Assembly (NCBI GenBank): GCA_050694275.1
Contig: JBOGXF010000209.1
Coordinates: forward strand, 1 to 30,417
DNA from: JBOGXF01 sp050694275
GTDB taxonomy: Bacteria > Actinomycetota > CADDZG01 > WHSQ01
DNA length: 30,417 nt
Direction: 5' to 3'
The position numbers and the translations under genes are program-made. Positions 22,587 to 30,319 of the stretch are shown one piece after another (the first letter of the stretch is position 1; each line of letters starts with the position of its first letter). The notes under the pieces are model-generated. The model was not told the DNA's origin, searched no databases, and saw only the letters and a program-made list of their open reading frames with translations.

Positions 22587-23215
22587 CGACGAGCGGAACG
22601 GTCGACGTCTTGTTCTTCGTCTTCGGCGCCGGGGCCATTGTGGCCGCTTACCTGGTGTTCCGCACCGACTCGATGGTGCGCGCTGCGTACTGGCTGCTGG
22701 CGTCGTTCGTCTGCGTCGGTGCGATCCTCGTTCTTCTCGAGGCGGAGTTCCTCGGTCTCGTAGTGATGCTGATGATGGCGGGCGAGATGACGATCATGGC
22801 CTTCGTGATGGTCATGTTCATGATGAACCCCGCCGGTCTCAACCCGATGCTCATGGTGCACCAGCACAGAACCGCGATTTCGGCCGGGATCGCTGCGTTT
22901 CTCGTGTTGTCAGGAGCCGCTCTGGCAACAGATTTCCCTGACGCCCCGGCACAGCAGACGGCCCGCGCGACGGAGGAGCTGGGCGCGGAGTTGCTCGGCG
23001 AATCGATGCTCGTGTTCGAGAGCGCCGGTGTCGCTCTCCTTTCGACGATGATCGGCGCCGTGGTGCTGGCGAGTCGTCGAGGTCGGTTCGGCAACGCAGA
23101 GGAGGAGTCGATCGAGCCCCCGCTGCAGCCCGACGAGGAGTCGATCGCGGCTCCCGCGCAACAATCCGACGAAGGCGAACACGAACATCACGAGCACGGA
23201 GGACATCCGCGATGA
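22583..23215 (+). CDS. nuoJ: NADH-quinone oxidoreductase subunit J-like protein with His-rich tail
   Basis: A 210-residue membrane protein in the NuoJ position. Helices: VDVLFFVFGAGAIVAAYLVF, AAYWLLASFVCVGAILVLL, then an unusual methionine-rich block LMMAGEMTIMAFVMVMFMM replacing the V-Y-V-G-A-I-x-V-L-F helix of ordinary NuoJ, followed by two more helices (AGIAAFLVLSGAALA and GVALLSTMIGAVVLA). The acidic, disordered tail ends with a cluster of five histidines (EHEHHEHGGH), a potential metal-binding site. It overlaps the H and K genes by ATGA. Family assignment rests on position and topology as much as on sequence. Confidence 0.82.
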   Translation: MTTSGTVDVLFFVFGAGAIVAAYLVFRTDSMVRAAYWLLASFVCVGAILVLLEAEFLGLVVMLMMAGEMTIMAFVMVMFMMNPAGLNPMLMVHQHRTAISAGIAAFLVLSGAALATDFPDAPAQQTARATEELGAELLGESMLVFESAGVALLSTMIGAVVLASRRGRFGNAEEESIEPPLQPDEESIAAPAQQSDEGEHEHHEHGGHPR

Positions 23216-23517
23216 CTCTCGACGCGCTCCTGATTGTCGCGGCTGCGATCTTCGGAATCGGTCTCTACGGCGCTCTCAGCCAGCAGTCGTTCGTGATGTT
23301 GATGATGGGCCTCGAGCTGATGATCAACTCCGCCATCCTTGCGGCCGTTGCCTTCTGGGCCGCGTCCACAGGGGGCAGTCCCAAGGGCCAGATGCTCGCG
23401 ATCGTCTTCCTGACCGTAATGGCGATCGAGATGGCGCTCGGGTTCGCGCTGATCACCAACGTCTACCGGGCGCGCAAGGCCGACATGACCGAGAAGCTCA
23501 AGAAGCTCAAGTCATGA
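23212..23517 (+). CDS. nuoK: NADH-quinone oxidoreductase subunit K
   Basis: A 101-residue, three-helix subunit equivalent to NuoK/ND4L and MrpC. The two conserved membrane glutamates are retained, in MMGLELMINSAILA and MAIEMALGFALI, so the proton-channel features are preserved here unlike in some neighbouring subunits. Hydrophobic segments run from about 5-23, 28-50 and 60-82, then a lysine-rich C-terminus (KLKKLKS). Start and stop overlap the neighbouring genes by ATGA. Confidence 0.93.
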   Translation: MTLDALLIVAAAIFGIGLYGALSQQSFVMLMMGLELMINSAILAAVAFWAASTGGSPKGQMLAIVFLTVMAIEMALGFALITNVYRARKADMTEKLKKLKS

Positions 23518-25415
23518 TGCTCTGGTTGTTGGTTGTCGTGCCGTTTGCAGCCGCGGTCCTCGCCCTCCTCGTGCCGCGGAGTGCCGCCGCCATCGCCACA
23601 GCGGCGCTTGCCTCAGTGATCGCGGTAGGCCTTTGGGCGGCGGCGACCGAAGCCGCATCCATCGTGTCGTGGGGGCCTCAACTCGAGCTGACCCTTGCCG
23701 CGACTGGTTTCTCGCGCGTCATGGTCGTCTTGGTCCCGGCGATCGCGCTGCCGATCGTGTTCTACGCCGCGAGCACAGAAGCGATCGGGCGCGTCAGGTT
23801 GATCGCGCTCCTCACCGCATTCGTCGGCGCCATGGAGCTGCTCGTCGCGGCCGCCGACCTACTCGCTTTGCTCCTCGGGTGGGAGCTCGTAGGCGCGCTG
23901 TCCTGGGCCCTGATCGCCCACGAATGGACCGAGGTGTCCAACGCGCAGAAGGCCGCGCATGCCTTCATAACCACTCGTCTCGGCGACCTCGGCCTCTACG
24001 TCGCCGCCGGCATCACGTTCGCCGCGACGGGATCGTTCGCGTTCTCCGACATCGCAAGATCGGGTTCGCCGGAGCTTCAGATCGTGGCCGCAGGCATCGT
24101 GGTCGCCGCGGCCGCCAAATCGGCGCAGGTTCCGTTCTCGCCGTGGCTGTTCTCTGCGATGGCCGGGCCCACACCGGTCTCGGCCCTGCTTCACTCCTCG
24201 ACGATGGTCGCCGCCGGCGCATATCTTCTGGTGCGCCTGGGCCCGCACCTCGACTCCGTGACGTGGTTTGCGCCCGCGCTGATCGCGATCGGTCTGACGA
24301 GCGCGCTCACGGGAGGATTCGTCGCCGCAGTGCATCGCCACCCCAAGCGACTGTTGGCGGCTTCGACCACCGCTCAGTACGGACTGATGTTCGTCGCGGT
24401 CGGAGCAGGCTCGATCGTGGCGGCCGCCGCCCAGCTCGTCACCCACGCCGCGTTCAAGTCGCTCTTGTTCCTCACCGCAGGCACCGCGATGGACGTCTCC
24501 GGCTCCGACGACCTCGGTGACATGCGGCTCGGAGCACGTCTGCCGACGATCGCCGCACTCGCCGCGATCGGCGCCCTCGCGCTTGCCGCTCTTCCGCCGC
24601 TGGGCGGGGCCTGGTCCAAGGAACAGATCGGAGGCGCCGCGTTTGAGTCCTCTCCGTTGCTGGGAGTGGCGGTGGTCGCCGCCGCGCTGCTCGGGTCCTT
24701 CTACGCCCTTCGCTACTGGCTCCTTGCCTTCGGCCCCGGTTCCACCACACCCAGAGCATCGACTTCCACCGGCGTGAACGCATCTATCGGCTTCCTCGCC
24801 GCGCTCTCCGTGGGACTCGGGATCCTGTGGATCCCGGGAGTAAGCGACACCGCGGCGCGCTTGATGCCCGGAGAGGCAGTCCCGATCCGGTTGGCCGAGC
24901 TGACCCTCGGGCTCGGATCGCTGGTCATCTCCGCCGGCTTCGTCGTTGCCCTTCGGCGCCGCGCCCTCCTCGCGCAGGGACTCCTGGCGCCGGCGATCTC
25001 CAACGTTGTGGCCGAGTGGTTCGGAATAGCCAACGCGTCCCGACGGGTCGTGGTCGACCCGGTTCTCGGGATAGCGCGCGCGCTGGCTGCGTTTGACGAC
25101 CGCGTGATCGACGCGGGGGTGCGCGCGAGCGCGAGGATCGCCGGCGCCTTCTCGGGTTTGCTGCGCCGCCGTTCCGAGCTGTCGCTCGACGCGCTCGTGA
25201 ACGGTATCGGGAGCGGCACGCTGTTCATGGCCCTCGGATCGAGGGTGGCGGACGACCAGGGTGTCGATCGCGCTGCCGAGGGAGTGGCCCGCGCCCTGGG
25301 GCGGGGGGGCGAGCTGCTGCGGAGGCTGCAGACCGGGTTGTCGCATCACTACTACGTGATCGTGGCGATCGGCCTCATCGCGGTCGGAGCCGCGCTCGCA
25401 ATCGGAGCTTCATGA
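23514..25415 (+). CDS. nuoL: NADH-quinone oxidoreductase subunit L (antiporter-like)
   Basis: A 633-residue antiporter-like subunit of the distal membrane arm. Conserved channel residues are present: Glu124 in LLLGWELVGALSW, the Lys in KSAQVPFSPWLFSAMAGPTPVSALLHSSTMVAAG, the helix-break His in VTHAAFKSLLFLTAGT, and Lys in GGAWSKE. About 14-16 transmembrane helices are followed by the amphipathic lateral helix region (RRVVVDPVLGIARALAAFDD) and a final anchor helix (YYVIVAIGLIAVGAALAIGA). Full-length for the family. The first ATG is in an ATGATG overlap with nuoK; two in-frame ATGs are adjacent. It is among the best-conserved subunits of this cluster. Confidence 0.95.
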   Translation: MMLWLLVVVPFAAAVLALLVPRSAAAIATAALASVIAVGLWAAATEAASIVSWGPQLELTLAATGFSRVMVVLVPAIALPIVFYAASTEAIGRVRLIALLTAFVGAMELLVAAADLLALLLGWELVGALSWALIAHEWTEVSNAQKAAHAFITTRLGDLGLYVAAGITFAATGSFAFSDIARSGSPELQIVAAGIVVAAAAKSAQVPFSPWLFSAMAGPTPVSALLHSSTMVAAGAYLLVRLGPHLDSVTWFAPALIAIGLTSALTGGFVAAVHRHPKRLLAASTTAQYGLMFVAVGAGSIVAAAAQLVTHAAFKSLLFLTAGTAMDVSGSDDLGDMRLGARLPTIAALAAIGALALAALPPLGGAWSKEQIGGAAFESSPLLGVAVVAAALLGSFYALRYWLLAFGPGSTTPRASTSTGVNASIGFLAALSVGLGILWIPGVSDTAARLMPGEAVPIRLAELTLGLGSLVISAGFVVALRRRALLAQGLLAPAISNVVAEWFGIANASRRVVVDPVLGIARALAAFDDRVIDAGVRASARIAGAFSGLLRRRSELSLDALVNGIGSGTLFMALGSRVADDQGVDRAAEGVARALGRGGELLRRLQTGLSHHYYVIVAIGLIAVGAALAIGAS

Positions 25416-25440
25416 GAATTCGAACAGGGAGGGTGAAGCC

Positions 25441-26937
25441 TTGCTGACGGCGACGATCTTCGTCCCGCTTGTAGCGGCGCTTGGATTCGCGCTGCTCCCG
25501 GGCACCGATGACGCCAACCGACGCCGCATCACCACTCTGCGCGTCGCGGCGACGAGCGTGAGCGCCATCCCCCTGGTCTTGATCGTGGTGGCCTGGCTTC
25601 GCTTCGATGGTAGCGGCGGGTTCGAGCTCGTCGAGTCGGCGCGCTGGATCCCCACGCTCGGGGTCGGCTACAAGGTCGGGATCGACGGCGTGTCGCTTCC
25701 GCTCGCGGCCATGACCGCATTGCTCTTCGTTGCGTCGATCGCCTATCCGGTTGACTTCCGTGGGCGCGCACCTCGATACCTCGCGTTGATGTTGTTTCTC
25801 GAGAGCGCGTCGCTCGGAGTGTTCCTCGCGCTCGACATGTTTTTGTTCTACGTCTTCTGGGACCTCGGGCTCGTCGGCATGTTCTTTCTCATCGGCGCGT
25901 GGGGTCACGACGATGCTCAGCGCAGCGCGCTCAAATTCTTCCTTTACACCCTTGCGGGGTCGCTTGCGCTTCTGTTGGGCATCATCGGGATCTATGTCCA
26001 GACCGATCCCCGCACGTTCGACATCCCGACCATCATCAACCAGGGCGTTCTGCCGGCCGGCGGCGTGTACTCGACTCTCGTGTTTCTCGGGATGTTCCTG
26101 GGGTTCGCGATCAAGACCCCAACTGTGCCGTTCCACACGTGGCTTCCGCCCGCGCACGTCGACGCGCCTGCACCCGCCTCGGCGATCCTTGCCGGCGTGC
26201 TGTTGAAGATGGGTACCTACGGGTTCTTTCGTTTTCTCATGCAGATGCTGCCGGGGACCTTCGAGCGCTTCGCGCCCGCCCTCGCGGTCCTGGCGGTGAT
26301 CTCGATCCTCTACGGGGCGCTGGTGGCGCTCGCCCAGACCAACCTCAAGCGGTTGATCGCGTACACGAGCGTCAACCACATGGGCTATGTCATCTTGGGA
26401 CTCGCCGCTGCCGGCTGGGCGGTTGCGGGCGAGGAGCGCGCTCAGGCGATCGCGCTGACCGGGGCGGTCGTCGAAATGGTGGCCCACGGACTCATCACGG
26501 GAGCCCTGTTCCTCATCTCCGGGTCGGTGCTGATGCGGGCTGACACCTACGAGATCGACGAGTTCGGTGGCCTCGCCGGTCGCTCTCCGGCGCTCACCGG
26601 CACGACCGTCGTCGCCGCCTTCGCCAGCCTCGGCCTGCCGGGACTGGCCGGTTTCGTCGCCGAGTTCCAGGTGTTCGCGGGGACGCTGTCGATCCAACCG
26701 TGGCTCGCGGCAATCGGCCTCGTCGGGATCGTCCTCACCGCGGCGCTGTTCCTGCGCATGCTCCAGAAGGTCTTTCTCGGCACGCTCCCGGATAGATGGC
26801 GCGAGTGGCGGGACCTGTCGTCGGTTGAGACGGCGTCTCTTGGCACCTTGTTGGTCATGGTCGTGGTGATCGGGGTCGTGCCCTTCTGGCTTCTCGACGT
26901 CATCGACACCGCCGCGAGCGCGTTCGCGGGCCCATGA
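25441..26937 (+). CDS. nuoM: NADH-quinone oxidoreductase subunit M (antiporter-like)
   Basis: A 498-residue antiporter-like subunit with 14 expected helices. It keeps KTPTVPFHTWLPPAHVDAPAPASAILAGVLLKMGTYG (two lysines) and the AEFQVF glutamate. The normally invariant glutamate of the helix reading F-W-E-L is aspartate here (Asp141, YVFWDLGLVGMFFLIGAW). The start is TTG at 25441, behind an AGGGAGGG site; this is the only gap (25 bases) within the L-M-N block. The N gene overlaps its stop (ATGA). Confidence 0.94.
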   Translation: MLTATIFVPLVAALGFALLPGTDDANRRRITTLRVAATSVSAIPLVLIVVAWLRFDGSGGFELVESARWIPTLGVGYKVGIDGVSLPLAAMTALLFVASIAYPVDFRGRAPRYLALMLFLESASLGVFLALDMFLFYVFWDLGLVGMFFLIGAWGHDDAQRSALKFFLYTLAGSLALLLGIIGIYVQTDPRTFDIPTIINQGVLPAGGVYSTLVFLGMFLGFAIKTPTVPFHTWLPPAHVDAPAPASAILAGVLLKMGTYGFFRFLMQMLPGTFERFAPALAVLAVISILYGALVALAQTNLKRLIAYTSVNHMGYVILGLAAAGWAVAGEERAQAIALTGAVVEMVAHGLITGALFLISGSVLMRADTYEIDEFGGLAGRSPALTGTTVVAAFASLGLPGLAGFVAEFQVFAGTLSIQPWLAAIGLVGIVLTAALFLRMLQKVFLGTLPDRWREWRDLSSVETASLGTLLVMVVVIGVVPFWLLDVIDTAASAFAGP

Positions 26938-28370
26938 CCCAGCGAGAGATGACCCGCGAGATGATCTCCTCGCTTGGCGACATCGTCCCCGAGCTGATCC
27001 TGCTCGGAGGGGGCATCGCGATCCTGCTGTTCGCCCTGTTCGCGCCCCGCCGAGCGCAGGTGGGGGCGTCGCTGCTGGCGCTGGCGACGGCCGCTGCCGC
27101 CACGGTCGCGTCGGTTGCGATGTTGGGATCGGCCCAGGAGCAGACCTTCTTCGACACCTATTCCACCGACGACGTCGCCGTGTGGGCGAAACTGATCATC
27201 CTTACGGCGACGATCGCCGTCATCGCTCTGTCGATCCCGTGGTTCGCGCGCGACCCTCGCCACGGCGAGTACTACACGCTGCTGCTGTTCTCCTCGCTGG
27301 GAGCGGCTCTCCTCGCCGGCGCGACCGACCTCATGGAGATCGTGATGGCGCTCGTGCTCTCATCTGCGACGAGTTACGTCCTCATCGCCTATCACCGTCG
27401 CTCCAAGCTCGCGTCGGAGGCCGCCATCAAGTACTTCCTCATGGCCGCGCTCACCAGCTCGACGATGTTGATCGGGGTAGCGCTGTTGTTCGGGTTCGCC
27501 GGCACAACCACGTTTTCCGGCCTGAATGAGGGCCTGCCCGACAATGCTGCGGCGCTGGTGGTGGGGGCGGCGCTGATTGTCACGGCGTTGGCGTTCAAGA
27601 TGGGATCGGTTCCTGCGCACGCGTGGATGCCCGATGTCGCCGAGGGGGCGCCCGCTCCCGTCGCGGCCTTCGTCACCACCGTTCCCAAGATCGGAGGCCT
27701 CGTCGCGCTGGCGCGGCTCATAACTGTTCTTCCCGACACGATCGGGTGGCGCCCTCTGGTCGCGCTCCTGGCCGCGGCGACGATGACGTTGGGAAACCTC
27801 GCCGCCCTGTGGCAGGACGACGTCCGGCGCTTGCTGGGGTGGTCGGCGGTGTCGCAGACCGGCTACGCGCTCATGGCGTTGGCCGCGCTCGGCCGCAGCG
27901 ATCTCGCCATCCCCGCTCTGATGTACTTCCTCGTCGCCTACGTGCTCGCAAACATCGCCGCCTTCGGCGTCGTCGTGGAACTGCGGGGACGCACGGACCG
28001 AGCCTCGTATGCCGGCCTCGCGCGCGCTCACCCTCTGCTGGCGATGTCGCTCGTGATCGCGTTTCTGTCTCTGATCGGAATCCCGCCCCTCGTCGGCTTC
28101 GGCGCCAAGCTCGCGCTTTTCTCGGCGGCGATCGAAGCCAACTACGAATGGCTTGCGATCGTCGCCGCGGTCAACACGGTCGTGTCGATCTTCTACTACG
28201 CGCGAGTGCTCGCCCCCGCCTACTTCGAAACGCTCCCGGCCCCCGTTCCCGTGCTGGGGCGGTGGGCGGCCTCCGCAACATATGCGCTGACGCTAGCGGT
28301 CGTGGCCGCGGGAATCGTGGCCGAACCCCTACTTGAAACACTGCGAGACGCCTTGCTACTTCCGCAATAG
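26934..28370 (+). CDS. nuoN: NADH-quinone oxidoreductase subunit N (antiporter-like)
   Basis: A 478-residue antiporter-like subunit. It keeps the broken-helix lysine segments FKMGSVPAHAWMPDVAEGAPAPVAAFVTTVPKIGG and the later LLGWSAVSQTGYALM motif (Ser-x-x-x-x-GY). The helix-5 glutamate of ordinary NuoN (in x-x-E-L-x-S-L) is replaced by a hydrophobic residue (Val141 in MALVLSSATSYVLIAYHRRSK), so its first proton half-channel may be inactive or altered. About 14 helices are expected; the protein ends with ETLRDALLLPQ. It is the last gene of the operon, and only eight bases separate its stop from the convergent tetR stop. Confidence 0.93.
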   Translation: MTQREMTREMISSLGDIVPELILLGGGIAILLFALFAPRRAQVGASLLALATAAAATVASVAMLGSAQEQTFFDTYSTDDVAVWAKLIILTATIAVIALSIPWFARDPRHGEYYTLLLFSSLGAALLAGATDLMEIVMALVLSSATSYVLIAYHRRSKLASEAAIKYFLMAALTSSTMLIGVALLFGFAGTTTFSGLNEGLPDNAAALVVGAALIVTALAFKMGSVPAHAWMPDVAEGAPAPVAAFVTTVPKIGGLVALARLITVLPDTIGWRPLVALLAAATMTLGNLAALWQDDVRRLLGWSAVSQTGYALMALAALGRSDLAIPALMYFLVAYVLANIAAFGVVVELRGRTDRASYAGLARAHPLLAMSLVIAFLSLIGIPPLVGFGAKLALFSAAIEANYEWLAIVAAVNTVVSIFYYARVLAPAYFETLPAPVPVLGRWAASATYALTLAVVAAGIVAEPLLETLRDALLLPQ

Positions 28371-28378
28371 CCCCGGGG

Positions 28379-28957
28379 TCAGGCGCGGGGGTGCAACCCA
28401 GCCAGAGTGACCGTGACGAGCCGGCGGACCGCGGCCTTGGACGGCAGACTGCTGGCTGCCGTGAGCGCGTGGAGGCAGTAGCTCACGAGCTCGTCGGGCG
28501 TGACATCGCTCCGGACGTCGCCGTTCTTCTGGCCCTCGGTCATGAGGTCTCGGATCATGCGGCGAAGTTGCTGCTCCGCCCGGGCCACCTGTCCGCCTCG
28601 ATGCATTAATGCCGCGAGCTCACTGTCGTGGTGCCCGCGGGAGTCATGGGAGATGAGGGCGTACGCCTCGAGCACGGCTTCGAGTCGCTCACCGGCGTCG
28701 CCCGCCCCATCTCGGACCTCGGCGAGATACCCGAGGTGGCCATTGATCTGACGTTCGTGCCAAGCGAGCAGGATCGCCTCCACGTCCGGGAAGTATTTGT
28801 AGAGGGTCGCGCGTCCGATGCCGGTCTCTCCTGCGATCTGCGACATCGTTACGGACAGCAGCCCGTGCTCGCCCACCAAAGCCACGGTGGTGTCCAGGAT
28901 CGCCTCCCGCACCTCTCGGCGGTGCTCCTCAATTGTCACGTTCCACAGCTTGGGCAC
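28379..28957 (-). CDS. TetR/AcrR-family transcriptional regulator
   Basis: A 192-residue one-component repressor. The N-terminal HTH is VREAILDTTVALVGEHGLLSVTMSQIAGETGIGRATLYKYFPDVEAILLAW (TetR pattern, recognition helix GIGRATLYKYF). The C-terminal ligand-binding domain is helical and diverse, so the ligand is unknown. The GTG at 28957 (VPKLWNVTIEEHRREV) was chosen because it gives a typical short N-terminus; there is no ribosome binding site and a TATACT -10-like hexamer ends only 6 bases upstream, which suggests a leaderless transcript. It is divergent from a small membrane-protein operon whose promoter holds an inverted repeat, its likely operator. Confidence 0.92.
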   Translation of the reverse strand: MPKLWNVTIEEHRREVREAILDTTVALVGEHGLLSVTMSQIAGETGIGRATLYKYFPDVEAILLAWHERQINGHLGYLAEVRDGAGDAGERLEAVLEAYALISHDSRGHHDSELAALMHRGGQVARAEQQLRRMIRDLMTEGQKNGDVRSDVTPDELVSYCLHALTAASSLPSKAAVRRLVTVTLAGLHPRA

Positions 28958-28963
28958 CGACCA

Positions 28964-28969
28964 AGTATA
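28964..28969 (-). promoter_or_regulatory. Predicted -10 element of tetR (leaderless)
   Basis: TATACT on the minus strand, 6 bases before the GTG start of the TetR gene. With usual spacing the first transcribed base would be at or next to the start codon. No good -35 was found. Confidence 0.35.
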
Positions 28970-28997
28970 CGCAACGTCGATAAGGAGACACCCTGAT

Positions 28998-29025
28998 TTG
29001 ATAGAGACCTTCTGTCTCGTAAACT
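28998..29025 (+). promoter_or_regulatory. Promoter with TetR-type inverted repeat in the spacer
   Basis: TTGATA (28998-29003) and TAAACT (29020-29025) are 16 bases apart on the plus strand. The spacer holds a perfect inverted repeat GAGAC-N5-GTCTC (29004-29018). A repressor bound there would block RNA polymerase, so it is a good candidate operator for the divergent TetR regulator. Confidence 0.55.
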
Positions 29026-29070
29026 GCTGGGGCCGACCAAGCCCGCATCGCGACCGAGGAGGACACCGAC

Positions 29071-29274
29071 ATGGCTGATCCGCCACGCTCCCACGACCGC
29101 CAGCCCCCCTCCACGCCACGCTGGGTGAAGGTACTTGGAATCATCGCGATCGCCGTGGTCCTGCTGGCTGTCGTCGTGATGATTGCCGGGGGTGGCGAGC
29201 ACGGCCCGAGTCGCCACCTGCCGGGGAGCGGAAACCCCGCGAGTCACACACCTCCCGTGCAACAAAGTCCGTAG
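29071..29274 (+). CDS. Small single-pass membrane protein
   Basis: A 67-residue protein with a proline-rich cytoplasmic start (MADPPRSHDRQPPSTPRW), one strong transmembrane segment (VLGIIAIAVVLLAVVVMIAG, about residues 21-40) and a Gly/Ser/Pro/His-rich extracytoplasmic tail. The ATG has a GAGGAGG site about 9 bases upstream. It is the first gene of a probable two-gene operon with the next membrane protein and is divergent from tetR. Similar short proteins with this layout occur beside TetR genes in actinomycetes, but I know no assigned function. Confidence 0.78.
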   Translation: MADPPRSHDRQPPSTPRWVKVLGIIAIAVVLLAVVVMIAGGGEHGPSRHLPGSGNPASHTPPVQQSP

Positions 29275-29297
29275 AACACGGTCAAACAGTCGTGGTC

Positions 29298-29810
29298 ATG
29301 ACGCCCCCTCTTCGCAAGCTCGCTCTCAGCGCGCATCTCACGGTCTCGATCGGGTGGATCGGCGCAGTCCTCGCGTATCTAGCTCTCGGCACCCGCGCAG
29401 TGACCAGCCAGGATGTCCAGACGGTACGTGCCGCCTGGACCGCGATGGAGCTGACCGGTTGGTACGTCATTGTCCCGTTGGCCGTCACCTCGCTGCTCAC
29501 CGGGCTTGTCATGGCACTCGGTACCAAGTGGGGGTTGTTCCGGCACTACTGGGTCCTGATTTCATTCGCGCTAACCGTCTTTGCCACCGTCGTCTTGCTC
29601 TCGCACATGCCCACCGTGAGTTCGATGGCGGACGTAGCACAAGAGGCGGAAGGTGCCCGCCTCGACGAGCTTGGGGGCGATCTCTTCCATCCCGGGATCG
29701 GCCTTGTGGTGTTGCTCGTGATCCAGGTCCTCAATTTGTACAAGCCGCCGGGCATGACTCGCTACGGGTGGCGCAAACAGCGGGAGCAGCGGACAGAGTC
29801 GCAGCCGTAA
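29298..29810 (+). CDS. Uncharacterised multi-pass membrane protein
   Basis: A 170-residue protein with four predicted transmembrane helices: LALSAHLTVSIGWIGAVLAYLAL, WYVIVPLAVTSLLTGLVMAL, YWVLISFALTVFATVVLL and FHPGIGLVVLLVIQVLNLYK, and a basic C-terminus (YGWRKQREQR). The histidine in the first helix (LSAHLTVSIGWIG) and the WYVIVPLA and HYWVL motifs recall four-helix DUF2269-like membrane proteins, some of which may bind haem, but this is only a resemblance. The ATG at 29298 is 23 bases after the preceding gene; a GTG two codons earlier is possible. It is probably controlled by the divergent TetR regulator. Confidence 0.85.
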   Translation: MTPPLRKLALSAHLTVSIGWIGAVLAYLALGTRAVTSQDVQTVRAAWTAMELTGWYVIVPLAVTSLLTGLVMALGTKWGLFRHYWVLISFALTVFATVVLLSHMPTVSSMADVAQEAEGARLDELGGDLFHPGIGLVVLLVIQVLNLYKPPGMTRYGWRKQREQRTESQP

Positions 29811-29884
29811 TCCTTAGGGGAGGGTCACGTCGCAACCATGACCGCCCCGGGCTGCTCGCGGCGAAGTCGTTCGCTTCCCGACCG

Positions 29885-29901
29885 CCGCTAATCCCTAGCG
29901 G
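29885..29901. repeat. Perfect 6-bp inverted repeat
   Basis: CCGCTA-N5-TAGCGG lies in the 154-base gap between the membrane-protein operon and the truncated PfpI gene. It could be a terminator hairpin for either side but has no T tract on either strand. Confidence 0.3.
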
Positions 29902-29964
29902 ATTCGAGTGAGGAGCGAGGTCGTGCAACTCCGCCCACGGGAGTGTCACAAGAGTCGGTTATGA

Positions 29965-30303
29965 CTAGACGGGTGGATCGGGATCGTACTGGATTCCTTT
30001 GCGGACCTCCCTCGCGCGCTCGACCGAGTGCAGCCGAGCGACGAGATGCAGGGCCATGTCGATCCCCGCGGAAACGCCTTGTGATGTGATGACGTCCCCG
30101 TCGTCAACGAAGCGCTTGTCCTCCACGATCCTTATGTCGTTGCCCAGAGATGAGAGAAGTTCCGTAAAGGCCCAGTGCGTGGTCGCTGGGCGCCCGTCCA
30201 GCAGCCCGGCATCCGCATACACGAGCGATCCGGTACAGACGCTGGTCATGAGCGTGCCGGCATCGGCATGGGCGCGGACCCACTTGCGGTAAGGGTCCGC
30301 GCG
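29965..30303 (-). pseudogene. Truncated DJ-1/PfpI-family protein
   Basis: The open frame encodes the C-terminal half of a DJ-1/PfpI-type protein. The nucleophile elbow is intact (LMTSVCTGSLVYADAGLLDG, with the Cys of V-C-T-G), followed by ATTHWAF, then VDDGDVITSQGVSAGIDMALHLVARL, all conserved in this family. Homology continues upstream of the first ATG (ADPYRKWVRAHADAG is the expected preceding helix), but then stops at about 30303, next to the end of an ISAzo13-type transposase gene. The normal N-terminal Rossmann half of about 90-100 residues (DGFAPLD-type start) is missing. The gene was therefore most likely cut by an insertion element and the protein, if made, would not fold normally. 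Confidence 0.75.
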
Positions 30304-30319
30304 AAAATTACTTGAGCGG

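Noticed and set aside
22560..22600. Possible missing nuoI gene between the H and J genes
   Set aside because: H and J overlap by four bases (ATGA) and no CxxCxxCxxxCP motif is visible anywhere in the operon.
23859..25349. Minus-strand open frame of about 496 codons opposite nuoL
   Set aside because: Highly charged, low-complexity product; the plus-strand frame encodes a full antiporter subunit with all motifs.
29944..29970. TGTCACA resembling another ECF41 -35 element
   Set aside because: Sixteen bases downstream the sequence is not CGTC or TGTC, so the -10 half is missing.
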